The notes under the pieces were generated by a model. The model worked only from the letters and a program-made list of their open reading frames with translations, did not search any database and was not told the origin of the DNA. A program made the translations under genes and the position numbers. DNA of 64,000 bases from Ralstonia sp. NFACC01 (GTDB lineage: Bacteria; Pseudomonadota; Gammaproteobacteria; Burkholderiales; Burkholderiaceae). The DNA lies in contig NZ_FOWV01000006.1 of NCBI RefSeq assembly GCF_900115545.1, positions 385,013-449,012 of the forward strand, read 5' to 3'. Below are positions 18,843 to 27,436 of this stretch, in pieces (position 1 is the stretch's first letter; the number at the start of each line of letters is the position of its first letter).

Positions 18843-20429
18843 CTATCGCGCGTCGCCTTCGAACAGCGTCTGGTTGGCGCTGCGCAGCACGTGCTTCTGG
18901 ATCTTGCCGGTCGCTGTCATGGGCAGCTTGTCGACCACGGCAATGTGTTTTGGCACTTCAAAGCCACCGAGATGCTCTCGGCAGTGTGCCTGCAACGCGG
19001 CAGCATCGGCTTGTGCATCGGGCTTGAGGCAGACAAACGCAGCCACCGCTTCCACCCAGTGCACATGCGGCAAGCCGACCACCGCGGCATTCGCCACGGC
19101 CGGGTGCCGCAGCAACACTTCTTCCACCTTGACCGAGGGCACGTTCTCACCGCCGGTCTTGATCATGTCCTTGATGCGGTCCTTGAACTGAAGCTGGCCA
19201 TCGGCATCCCACATGCCGAGGTCGCCCGTGTGGTGCCAGCCGAAGCGGCGCGCGTTGGCCGTGGCCTGCGGGTCCTTGTAGTAGCCGAGCATGACGTTGG
19301 GGCCGCGATGCACGATCTCGCCCAATTGGTTCGGGCCGAGCAGATTGCCTTGATCGTCCATCACCGCTGCTTCGTTCACCATGCACGGCTGGCCCCAATA
19401 GTTGCCGGTGCGCTGCAGTTGCTGGTTGGGCGCGAAATACATCGTCATCGGGAAGATTTCGGTCTGGCCGGAGCCGAGCGCAAAGTTCGGACACACCTCG
19501 GCAATCAGGCGCTCGAGCAGCGGCTTGGCCATCGGCGCCATCGCATACAGGCATAGGCGCAGGCTGGACAGATCTCGCTGCGCGCGCAGCGGATGGTGCA
19601 GCAGCGCGGCGTACGTGAGCGGCAGGCCGAACAGTTGCGTGATGCGCTCGTTCGCAATCGCGTCGAGCAGCGCTGCCGGATCAAAGCCGCGCTGGATGAC
19701 GAGCGTGGCGCCCACCATCATCGCGGACGCGGCGGTCGCAAACTGCGCGCAGTGGAACATCGGCAGCAGGCACGAGAACACGTCGGTCTCGTTCAGATTG
19801 AGGCCGGCGATGTTGGACATCAACGCGGCATGCACCGAGCGGTGCGAGTGCATTGCGCCCTTCGGCCGGCCGGTCGTGCCGCTGGTGTACATGATGAGCG
19901 CGAGATCGCGATCGTCGATCACCACGGCGGGCAGCGTATCGGCGTGGCCTTGCAGCGCCTGCTCCACGGTTTGCGGGCCATCGGCAACCGGTGCGCCGAA
20001 GCATTGATGCGCGGGCAGCGCGAGCGCCGACAGCGTGTCGCGCAGCGCCGGGTAAAGCGCCGCGTCGATCACCACGTGCCGCGCCTCGGCATGCTCGAGG
20101 ATGTAGCGCACATCGTCCGGACCGAGCATCGCGTTGATCGGCACCCACACCAGCCCCGCCTTGAGAATGCCGTACGCGGCCACCAGAAACTGCGCCGAGT
20201 TGCCGCAGAGCATCGCCACCTTGTCGCCGGGCAAGAGGCCGCTTGCAAGCAGCGCGTGCGCATAGCGATTGCTGTCTGCATTGAGTTCGCCATGCGTCAT
20301 GCGGCGCGGGCCGTCCACCAGCGCGACCTTCGCGCCGAACTTGCGTGCACTGCGATGCAACGTGTCGCCCAGCGCCACCCGGTTCAGCAGGTTGGCTTCA
20401 AGCGTGGTGTCTGGCGTGGCTTCGGACAT
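18843..20429 (-). CDS. atuH: Acyl-CoA synthetase (AMP-binding), AtuH-like
   Basis: 528 residues from the ATG at 20429, chosen because GGAGACGTCCC stands before it; a start at 20468 would add a tail of low-complexity sequence. It activates a carboxylic acid to its CoA thioester via an acyl-adenylate. The AMP-binding motif IMYTSGTTGRPKGAM, the A5 motif GSGQTE, the A8 motif FGWHHTGDLG and the C-terminal lysine in MTATGKIQKH are present. It is last in the minus-strand operon. By position it should make citronellyl- or geranyl-CoA; other medium branched acids are possible. Confidence 0.86.
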   Translation of the reverse strand: MSEATPDTTLEANLLNRVALGDTLHRSARKFGAKVALVDGPRRMTHGELNADSNRYAHALLASGLLPGDKVAMLCGNSAQFLVAAYGILKAGLVWVPINAMLGPDDVRYILEHAEARHVVIDAALYPALRDTLSALALPAHQCFGAPVADGPQTVEQALQGHADTLPAVVIDDRDLALIMYTSGTTGRPKGAMHSHRSVHAALMSNIAGLNLNETDVFSCLLPMFHCAQFATAASAMMVGATLVIQRGFDPAALLDAIANERITQLFGLPLTYAALLHHPLRAQRDLSSLRLCLYAMAPMAKPLLERLIAEVCPNFALGSGQTEIFPMTMYFAPNQQLQRTGNYWGQPCMVNEAAVMDDQGNLLGPNQLGEIVHRGPNVMLGYYKDPQATANARRFGWHHTGDLGMWDADGQLQFKDRIKDMIKTGGENVPSVKVEEVLLRHPAVANAAVVGLPHVHWVEAVAAFVCLKPDAQADAAALQAHCREHLGGFEVPKHIAVVDKLPMTATGKIQKHVLRSANQTLFEGDAR

Positions 20430-20444
20430 GGGACGTCTCCTATG

Positions 20445-20465
20445 GACTGCATTGACTGCATTGAC
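20445..20465. repeat. Short 9-bp tandem repeat between atuF-like and atuH-like genes
   Basis: The unit GACTGCATT occurs twice head to tail, followed by a partial unit and a degenerate GAACTGCAC nearby. It lies in the 84-bp gap between two operon genes, just upstream of the acyl-CoA synthetase ribosome site. No function is evident. Confidence 0.6.
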
Positions 20466-20513
20466 CACATGAACTGCACGACGAAACGATGGATCGGGAC
20501 GGCAGTGCAGCCG

Positions 20514-22508
20514 TCAGGCCGCGGCAATCTCCATCAACAACCCGCCGGGCGCAACCTGTGCCCCGACCTGGGTGAACAGACCTTTCACCTCGCCTGCGAG
20601 CGGCGCGGCAATGCTGTGCTCCATCTTCATCGCCTCCACCACCAGCAGCACCTGACCGGCGCAAACGGCCTCGCCTTCGGCCACGTGCACGGCAACCACG
20701 CGGCCGTTCATCGGTGCGCTGATGCGGCCGCTGCCGGTTTGCGTGCCGCTGCGCTCGGCCTTGGCGTAGGTGGTGTCGATGGCGGTGTGTTCGATGCCAT
20801 TCAGCACGAAGTGGCAAGCGCCGGCCGTGACGGCGTAATCCACCGCGTGGAATGTGTCGCCCAGCGCCAGCGTGACGCGACCGTCGCCCTCTGACACAAG
20901 CGCCACCTGCGTGGCACCGCCGTCCCAGGCCAGTTCCCATTGCTGCGCACCGAGCGCACGCACGCGCATGTCGATCGCTTCGCCGTCGAGCGTAAAGCGG
21001 CACAGCGTCGGATACGTGCGGCTGCTGGCCCACCCATGCAGTTCTGCGGGATAGCGGCGTGCGGTGTCTTCACGCAAGTGGGTGAGCAGCACGGCAGCCG
21101 CCTGGCAGATCGCTGCATCGGGTACGGCCGCCTGCCGCGTCGCCGCCGGGAAATGGCGGTCGATGAACGCCGTCGACACATCGCCGGCAAGGAACGCCGG
21201 ATGCGCCACGCAGTCGCGCAGAAACGCCCGGTTGGTCGGCAGCCCAAGCAGCAGGCAATCGTCCAGGGCGCGCGCAAGACGTCGGCAGGCATCGGCGCGG
21301 TCGGTGCCGTGCGCGACGATCTTGGCGAGCATCGAGTCGTAGTACGGCGAAACGACGAGCCCGTCGGTCAACGCATGGTCCGTGCGCACATCTCCGGGCG
21401 CACGCCAGCGCGCGACGGTGCCGCTCTGCGGCAGGAAATTCTGCTGCGGGTCTTCTGCGCACAGGCGCACTTCGATGGCGTGCCCGCCTTGTGCGCGACG
21501 TGCATCGATGGCGTCTTGCGCAAGCGGCAACGGCTCGCCCAGCGCTACGCGCAACTGCCACTCGACCAGATCGACGCCGACGATCGCTTCGGTCACCGCA
21601 TGCTCGACTTGCAGGCGTGTGTTCATCTCCATGAAGTAGAACGCGCCGTCCGGGGCGAGCAAGAATTCCAGCGTGCCCGCGCCCACGTAGCCGATGGCGC
21701 GTGCCGCCGCCACCGACACTGCACCCATGCGCGCACGCAGCTCGGGCGATACGGCCGGCGACGGCGATTCTTCAATCACCTTCTGATGCCGGCGCTGCAC
21801 CGAACAATCGCGCTCCCCGAGGTGGACCACGTTGCCGTGCGCATCGGCAAAGACTTGAATCTCGATGTGGCGCGGCTCGACGATGGCTTTTTCGAGGATC
21901 AACTCGCCCGAGCCAAACGCGTTTTCCGCTTCGGAGCGCGCGGACTGCAGCGCCGCCGCAAACTGCTCCGCCCGGTCTACGCGCCGCATGCCGCGTCCGC
22001 CGCCGCCAGCGGCCGCCTTGATCATCACCGGATAGCCAATCCGTGCGGCTTTCTCGGCCATGCGCTCGGCCGATTGGTCTTCGCCTTGATAGCCCGGCAC
22101 GCACGGCACGCCGGCGGCTTCCATGAGGCGCTTGGCGCCGGCCTTGTTGCCCATTGCGCGGATGGCATCTGCGGGTGGGCCGATGAAGACGAGGCCGGCA
22201 TCCGCACATGCGCCGGCAAAGGCATCGCTCTCGGCCAGAAAGCCATAGCCTGGATGGACCGCCTGCGCGCCCGACTTGCGCGCCGCCTCCAACAACGCCG
22301 CAACGTTCAGGTACGACGCCTGCGGTTGCGACGCACCAATCGGCAACGCAAGATCGGCCGCGCGGCAATGCGGCGCATCGCGGTCAGCCTCGGAATACAC
22401 GGCAATGGTGCGCATGCCAAGGCGACGCGCAGTGCGCATGATGCGCAGCGCAATCTCGCCCCGGTTGGCGATGAGGATCGAGCGGAATGCGGCATGCGAG
22501 GTGGCCAT
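20514..22508 (-). CDS. atuF: Geranyl-CoA carboxylase alpha (biotin carboxylase/carrier) subunit, AtuF-like
   Basis: 664 residues. Same domain order as liuD: biotin carboxylase (SILIANRGEIALRIMR), ATP-grasp (AAAGGGGRGMRRVD, FYFMEMNTRLQVEHAVTE), C-terminal biotinyl domain with Lys628 in VEAMKMEHSI. It carboxylates biotin with ATP and bicarbonate. It is a second, diverged paralogue of the methylcrotonyl-CoA carboxylase subunit in the same window and pairs with the carboxyltransferase at 23730-25349, as atuF pairs with atuC in Pseudomonas. It is 4 bp downstream of an acyl-CoA dehydrogenase gene in the same operon. A small hairpin overlaps the stop. Confidence 0.88.
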   Translation of the reverse strand: MATSHAAFRSILIANRGEIALRIMRTARRLGMRTIAVYSEADRDAPHCRAADLALPIGASQPQASYLNVAALLEAARKSGAQAVHPGYGFLAESDAFAGACADAGLVFIGPPADAIRAMGNKAGAKRLMEAAGVPCVPGYQGEDQSAERMAEKAARIGYPVMIKAAAGGGGRGMRRVDRAEQFAAALQSARSEAENAFGSGELILEKAIVEPRHIEIQVFADAHGNVVHLGERDCSVQRRHQKVIEESPSPAVSPELRARMGAVSVAAARAIGYVGAGTLEFLLAPDGAFYFMEMNTRLQVEHAVTEAIVGVDLVEWQLRVALGEPLPLAQDAIDARRAQGGHAIEVRLCAEDPQQNFLPQSGTVARWRAPGDVRTDHALTDGLVVSPYYDSMLAKIVAHGTDRADACRRLARALDDCLLLGLPTNRAFLRDCVAHPAFLAGDVSTAFIDRHFPAATRQAAVPDAAICQAAAVLLTHLREDTARRYPAELHGWASSRTYPTLCRFTLDGEAIDMRVRALGAQQWELAWDGGATQVALVSEGDGRVTLALGDTFHAVDYAVTAGACHFVLNGIEHTAIDTTYAKAERSGTQTGSGRISAPMNGRVVAVHVAEGEAVCAGQVLLVVEAMKMEHSIAAPLAGEVKGLFTQVGAQVAPGGLLMEIAAA

Positions 22509-22512
22509 CGCG

Positions 22513-23670
22513 TTAGCCCTTCTTGCCCGGCAGCGTGTTCATGTATTTGCAGATGATGCCGAGCATCACCTCGTCCGCGCCGCCGCCAATCGAGCCCAGA
22601 CGCCCGTCACGGTAATAGCGCGAGACCGGGTTGTCCCACGTGAAGCCCATGCCGCCCCAGAACTGCAGGCAGGCATCCGGCACGATGCGCGCCAGCCGCC
22701 CCGCCTTGAGCTTGGCCATCGATGCCAGCTCCGTCACGTCCTGCCCCTGGATGTACAGATCGCACGCGCGATACGTGAGCGCGCGCAACGCTTCCACTTC
22801 CGTCTTCAGCTCGGCCAGCTTGAAGTGCACCCACTGGTTGTCGAGCAGGCTGGCGCCAAACAACTTGCGCTCGCGCGCGTACTCGGCGGTGGTCTCGATG
22901 CACATCGTCATCGTTGCCAGGCTGCTGGCCGCGGCCCACATGCGCTCCTCCTGGAACTGCAGCATCTGGTACGTGAAGCCCTTGCCTTCCTCGCCGATGC
23001 GGTAGCGTTGGGGCACGCGCACGTCGTCAAAGTAGATGAGGCCCGTGTCCGACGAATTCATGCCGATCTTGCGGATCTTCTTGCCGACCGACACGCCCTT
23101 CGTGTTCATCGGCACGATGATGAGCGACTTGTTGCGGTGGGCGGGATCGTCCGACGTGTTGGCCAGCAGGCACATCCAGTCGGCCTGCAGGCTGTTGGTG
23201 ATCCACATCTTGCTGCCGTTGATGATGTAGTCGTCGCCGTCCTTGCGCGCGGTGGTTTTGATGCTCGCCACATCGGAGCCCGCGCTCGGCTCCGACACGC
23301 CCACGCACGCCACCGCATCGCCGCTGATGGCGGGGGCGAGAAACTGCGCGCGCAGTTCGTCCGAACCGAAGCGTGCGAGCGCGGGCGTCGCCATGTCGGT
23401 CTGCACGCCAATCGCCATGGGCACGCCGCCGCAGTGGATGTGCCCAAGCGTCTCGGCCATCGCCATCGCATACGAATAGTCGAGCCCCAGACCGCCGAAT
23501 TCGGTGGGCTTGGCGATGCCGAGAAAGCCCAGCTCGCCCATCTTCTTGAAGAGCTGCTTGGCGGGAAACATCTCCGCCGCTTCCCATTCATCCACGTACG
23601 GGTTGATGTCGCTGTCGATGAAGCGTTTCAGGTTGCGCTGCAGTTCCTGGTGCTCGTGCGTGAAGTGCAT
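22513..23670 (-). CDS. atuD: Acyl-CoA dehydrogenase, beta-branched type (citronellyl-CoA dehydrogenase-like)
   Basis: 385 residues. FAD-dependent acyl-CoA dehydrogenase with the core motifs VGVSEPSAGSDVAS and WITNS. The SCAD/MCAD catalytic Glu position near the C-terminus is Gly362 (SIGGGADEV). Instead Glu242 precedes Arg243 in QFQEERMWAA, matching the Glu254 arrangement of isovaleryl-CoA dehydrogenase. This fits oxidation of a 3-methyl-branched substrate such as citronellyl-CoA. It lies 59 bp after the atuC-like gene and 4 bp before the atuF-like gene. Which of the two dehydrogenases in the operon is the strict AtuD orthologue cannot be settled by eye. Confidence 0.85.
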   Translation of the reverse strand: MHFTHEHQELQRNLKRFIDSDINPYVDEWEAAEMFPAKQLFKKMGELGFLGIAKPTEFGGLGLDYSYAMAMAETLGHIHCGGVPMAIGVQTDMATPALARFGSDELRAQFLAPAISGDAVACVGVSEPSAGSDVASIKTTARKDGDDYIINGSKMWITNSLQADWMCLLANTSDDPAHRNKSLIIVPMNTKGVSVGKKIRKIGMNSSDTGLIYFDDVRVPQRYRIGEEGKGFTYQMLQFQEERMWAAASSLATMTMCIETTAEYARERKLFGASLLDNQWVHFKLAELKTEVEALRALTYRACDLYIQGQDVTELASMAKLKAGRLARIVPDACLQFWGGMGFTWDNPVSRYYRDGRLGSIGGGADEVMLGIICKYMNTLPGKKG

Positions 23671-23729
23671 GGTGTCTCGCTCCGTTGTCCTGGTGTGCTG
23701 GGCTGTTCGTGTATGGATTTCGGGATGCG

Positions 23730-25349
23730 CTACGGGCGCGCAACGCCAAACTGGATCGGATGCGGCGTCCGCCTGCGCGCTTCGTCGCAGACGGAGAGCA
23801 CGCAGGCGAGCACCTTGCGCGTATCGCGCGGGTCGATCACACCGTCGTCCAGCAGCCGACCCGAAACGGTGAACGCGTCGGACTGCCGCTCGAACGTGTC
23901 GATCACCTTGGCACGCATCGCTTCAATGGCGTCGTGGTCGACGGTCTGGGTCTTGCGTTGCATGCTCGCGGCCATGACCGTCGCCATCGTGCCGGCGGCC
24001 TGCTCTGCGCCCATCACGGCCGTCTTGGCATTGGGCCAGCTGAAGCAAAAGTCCGGAAAGAAGCCGCGCCCCGACATGCCGTAGTTGCCCGCCCCGAACG
24101 ACGCACCGCAATGCACGGTGATGCGCGGCACGGTGGCGTTGGCCATGGCCTGGATCATCTTCGAGCCGTGCTTGATCATGCCGGCCTGCTCCGACGCCTT
24201 GCCGACGATGAAGCCGGTGGTGTTTTGCAGGTACAGCAGCGGCGTATCAGACTGGCAGCACGCCTGGATGAAGTGCACCACCTTGGTGGCGCCCGCCGGG
24301 TCCAGCGGCCCGTTGTTCGTGATGACCCCAACGCGCATGCCGCAGATGGCCGCGTGCCCGGTGACGGTGCCCGGGCCGTAGTCAGGCTTGAACTCCAGGA
24401 AGTCCGACCCGTCGGCAATGCGTGCAATCACCTCGCGCATGTCGAGCGGTTTGCGATGATCGGTCAGCGCAATGCCGAGCAATTCTTCCGCATCAAAGCG
24501 CGGCGGCGCATAAGGGCGATCCGCTGCCGGTACATCGCGGTTCCAGTCGAGCGCAGCAACAAGTTCGCGTGCGATGCGCAGTGCATCGGCATCGTCTTCG
24601 GCAAGGTATTCGGCAAGGCCCGACGTGCTGGCGTGCATCTGTGCGCCGCCCAGTTCTTCTTCAGTGGCGATCTCGCCCGTGGCCGCTTTCAGCAACGGCG
24701 GACCAGCAAGGAACGCGCGCGCGCGATCACGCACCATCACCACGTAGTCCGACAGGCCCGGCATGTAGGCACCACCCGCGGTGCTCGACCCATGCACCAC
24801 GCTGATCACCGGAATGCCCGCCGCCGACAGCCGCGCGAGCCAATAGAAGCCGCTGCCGCCGTGGATGAAGGTCTCCACGCGATAGGTCAGCAGGTTGGCG
24901 CCGGCCGATTCGACGAGATGGATGAACGGCAGCTTCTGCTCCAGCGCAATAGCCTGCGCGCGCTGGAACTTCTCGATGCCCATCGGTTGCACGGCCCCTG
25001 CGTCGATACCCGCGTCGTCGACGATGATCATCGCGCGCACGCCGCTCACCCAGCCGATGCCCGCGATGAAGCCGCCGCCAGGAATGGAGCGCGCCGGGTC
25101 GGTGTGATCGAGGCAAAAGCCTGCCAGCGTCGACAGCTCAAGGAACGGCGCGCCGGCGTCGAGCAGGCGGCCCAGCCGGTCGCGCGGCAGCAGTTGCCCG
25201 CGTTGCTCGAAGCGCGCGCGCGAAGCCTCGGACTTGTCGCGCGTGCGGTTCTCCAGCGTCCGCAACTGGCCCACGCGCTCTGTAAGCGCGGCATGGTTCT
25301 GCCGATATGCATCGCTCTGCGGCACGATGCGCGATTCAAGCGCCGGCAT
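23730..25349 (-). CDS. atuC: Geranyl-CoA carboxylase beta (carboxyltransferase) subunit, AtuC-like
   Basis: 539 residues. Carboxyltransferase of the acyl-CoA carboxylase family. Seen: GGGFIAGIGWVSG, SSTAGGAYMPGLSDY, FLAGPPLLKAATGE, LQNTTGFIVGKASE and [19 protein letters not shown]. Where LiuB has HFGRIFY, this protein has HGGSGFY; a Phe-to-Gly change is the reported determinant that opens the pocket for geranyl-CoA (position matched by me, inference). GGAGGG precedes the ATG. The gene overlaps the end of the SDR gene by 14 bp. With the atuF-like subunit it should carboxylate cis-geranyl-CoA. Confidence 0.88.
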   Translation of the reverse strand: MPALESRIVPQSDAYRQNHAALTERVGQLRTLENRTRDKSEASRARFEQRGQLLPRDRLGRLLDAGAPFLELSTLAGFCLDHTDPARSIPGGGFIAGIGWVSGVRAMIIVDDAGIDAGAVQPMGIEKFQRAQAIALEQKLPFIHLVESAGANLLTYRVETFIHGGSGFYWLARLSAAGIPVISVVHGSSTAGGAYMPGLSDYVVMVRDRARAFLAGPPLLKAATGEIATEEELGGAQMHASTSGLAEYLAEDDADALRIARELVAALDWNRDVPAADRPYAPPRFDAEELLGIALTDHRKPLDMREVIARIADGSDFLEFKPDYGPGTVTGHAAICGMRVGVITNNGPLDPAGATKVVHFIQACCQSDTPLLYLQNTTGFIVGKASEQAGMIKHGSKMIQAMANATVPRITVHCGASFGAGNYGMSGRGFFPDFCFSWPNAKTAVMGAEQAAGTMATVMAASMQRKTQTVDHDAIEAMRAKVIDTFERQSDAFTVSGRLLDDGVIDPRDTRKVLACVLSVCDEARRRTPHPIQFGVARP

Positions 25350-26223
25350 TGCGGCCCTCCTCGTCTTGCAGCACCTTGGGCGTCACGGCCAGGTGGAAGC
25401 CGTTGAACGGCTCGGCGCCATGACGCGGTGCCGGCATGGGCGACCCGGGCCGCACGTTCGGGCGGCCGCCGTCCACGCGCAGCGTCGTGCCGGTGATAAA
25501 CGCGGCGGCTTCCGACAGCAGGTACACGATTGCCGACGACACCTCCGCCTCGGTGGCAAAGCGCCCAAGCGGCACGGTCGAAGGCATGCTGCGGATGGTC
25601 TCGGCCATCCACGGCGGATACGCATCCATGCCCGACGATGCCACGTAGCCCGGCGCCACCGCGTTCACGCGTACGCCGTATTGCGCCCATTCGAACGCCG
25701 CCGTCTCCGTAAAGTTGACCATGCCCGCGCGCGCTGCGCCGGAGTGGCCCATGTTCGGCATGCCGCCCCACATGTCGGCCACGATGTTGACGATGGCACC
25801 GCCGTGCTGCTGCATCGCCTGATTCAGGCACTCGCGGGCCATCAGGAAGCCGCCGGTCAGGTTCGTCTGCACCACCGCTTCCCAGCCCTTGGCGGAGATG
25901 TCCTTGAGCGGCGCCGGAAACTGGCCGCCGGCGTTGTTGACCAGCGCATCGATGCGGCCGTGCTCGCCGTAGATTTGCGCGACGGTGGCTTGCGCAGCAG
26001 CCTCGTCGCGGATGTTGCAAACGTAGGTGTGCGCGGTGCCGCCGGCTTCGACGATCTCCGTGCGCACGGCGGCGAGCTTCTCTGCATTGCGCCCCACCAG
26101 CGCAACGGCCGCGCCCAGCGATGCCAGCTCATGCGCCGTGCACCGGCCGATGCCGCTGCCGCCGCCCGTCACCACGGCCACTTGCCCCTGAAACAGCCCC
26201 GGTCGAAAGACTGAGCGATACAT
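25336..26223 (-). CDS. atuB: SDR-family enoyl-CoA-reductase-like protein (AtuB-like)
   Basis: 295 residues from the ATG at 26223, preceded by GGGAGAG; an upstream in-frame extension of 20 residues lacks homology. N-terminal Rossmann motif TGGGSGIG and NNAG are present. The usual YxxxK is absent: the segment reads GHSGAARAGMVNFT, as in peroxisomal trans-2-enoyl-CoA and 2,4-dienoyl-CoA reductases (HSGAARAG). A reductase acting on an unsaturated acyl-CoA is therefore more likely than an alcohol dehydrogenase. A ~30-residue C-terminal tail follows the RVDGG motif. The naming as AtuB rests on operon position; AtuG is the alternative. Confidence 0.82.
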   Translation of the reverse strand: MYRSVFRPGLFQGQVAVVTGGGSGIGRCTAHELASLGAAVALVGRNAEKLAAVRTEIVEAGGTAHTYVCNIRDEAAAQATVAQIYGEHGRIDALVNNAGGQFPAPLKDISAKGWEAVVQTNLTGGFLMARECLNQAMQQHGGAIVNIVADMWGGMPNMGHSGAARAGMVNFTETAAFEWAQYGVRVNAVAPGYVASSGMDAYPPWMAETIRSMPSTVPLGRFATEAEVSSAIVYLLSEAAAFITGTTLRVDGGRPNVRPGSPMPAPRHGAEPFNGFHLAVTPKVLQDEEGRNAGA

Positions 26224-26254
26224 GGTTCTCTCCCTGAATGCGCGCGTTAGGCCC

Positions 26255-27436
26255 TTAGGCCCAGCCGAGCTGGCGTGCGGCAAGATCGCTGAGGACTTCC
26301 TCCGCGCCGCCGCCGATCATGTAGACCTTCACTTCACGATAGATGCGCTCCGACTTCGTGCCGCGCATGAAGCCCATGCCACCGAGCAGTTGCACGGCCG
26401 TGTCGGCGCAGAACTGCAGGCTCTGGGTGGCGAAGTTCTTCAGCATGCACAGCTGCGCGACCGGAGAGTCGCCGGCCTGCATGCGCCGCATCAGGTCTTC
26501 AAGTAATGCCCGCGTCGCTTCGATGCGCGTGGCCATCGCCACCAGCTTCTGCCGCGCGACTTGATGCTGCACGAGACGCTTGCCGAAGGTTTCGCGCTGG
26601 GTGGCCCATTCCACGGCTTCGGTCAGGCACGTGCGCGCCAGACCGTAGGCCTGCATCGCCAGCGCCAGGCGTTCGTGGTTGAAGTTGCGCATGATTAGCT
26701 CGAAGCCGCGGTTTTCCGCGCCGAGCAGGTTGGTGACAGGCACGCGGCAATCATCGAAATGCAGTTGAGCGGTGTCGGAGCACCACCAGCCCATCTTCTT
26801 GAGCGGCGTGCGCGTCAGGCCCCGCGTGTTGCCCTCCACCAGCAGCACGGAGATGCCGCCCGCGCCCGCCCCGCCCGTGCGCACGGCCACGGTGATGTAA
26901 TCGGCGCGCATGCCGGAGGTGATGAAGATCTTGCTGCCGTTGACGATGTAGTAATCGCCGTCGCGCACCGCGCGCGTGGTGAGGTTGGCGACGTCCGAGC
27001 CGCCCGAAGGCTCCGTGATGGCAAGCGCGCTGATCTTCTCGCCCGCCAGGATTTGCGGCAACACACGCGCCTTCAGTTCTGCCGATCCGCCCGCCACGAT
27101 GGGCGGCGCGCCGATCGTGTGGCTGAACAGCGATGCGAGCAGACCACCACTGGCCGCCCGCGTCAGTTCTTCGATCATCGCCAGTTCAAGAAACAAATCA
27201 CCCGGCGTGCCACCGTATTCCTCGGGGAAACCGATGCCGAGCAAGCCAAGGTCGGCCGCCTCGCGATACAGCGCACGCGGAAACGTCTCGGCCTCTTCCC
27301 ATGCATCGATGTGCGGCAGCACGGCCTTGTCGACAAAGCGGCGAACGGTCTCGCGAAACGTATCGTGATCGGCGTCGTGATCGGCGTCGAAGCGGGCAGA
27401 CGGCAGCAAGCCAGAGAGCATGATCGCCTCGTCCAT
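26255..27436 (-). CDS. Acyl-CoA dehydrogenase, beta-branched type (second atu-cluster copy)
   Basis: 393 residues from the ATG at 27436, which overlaps the atuA-like stop (ATGA). An internal ATG at 27421 has a better ribosome site (GACGAGG) and would give 388 residues. Core motifs ALAITEPSGGSDVANL and FITSG are present. As in the neighbouring dehydrogenase, the C-terminal catalytic Glu is replaced by Gly (MIGGGAEEV) and Glu255-Arg256 in NFNHERLALA supplies the isovaleryl-type base. It likely oxidises a branched intermediate of the terpene pathway, for example after removal of the isohexenyl side-chain carbons. It is 31 bp upstream of the SDR. Confidence 0.85.
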   Translation of the reverse strand: MDEAIMLSGLLPSARFDADHDADHDTFRETVRRFVDKAVLPHIDAWEEAETFPRALYREAADLGLLGIGFPEEYGGTPGDLFLELAMIEELTRAASGGLLASLFSHTIGAPPIVAGGSAELKARVLPQILAGEKISALAITEPSGGSDVANLTTRAVRDGDYYIVNGSKIFITSGMRADYITVAVRTGGAGAGGISVLLVEGNTRGLTRTPLKKMGWWCSDTAQLHFDDCRVPVTNLLGAENRGFELIMRNFNHERLALAMQAYGLARTCLTEAVEWATQRETFGKRLVQHQVARQKLVAMATRIEATRALLEDLMRRMQAGDSPVAQLCMLKNFATQSLQFCADTAVQLLGGMGFMRGTKSERIYREVKVYMIGGGAEEVLSDLAARQLGWA

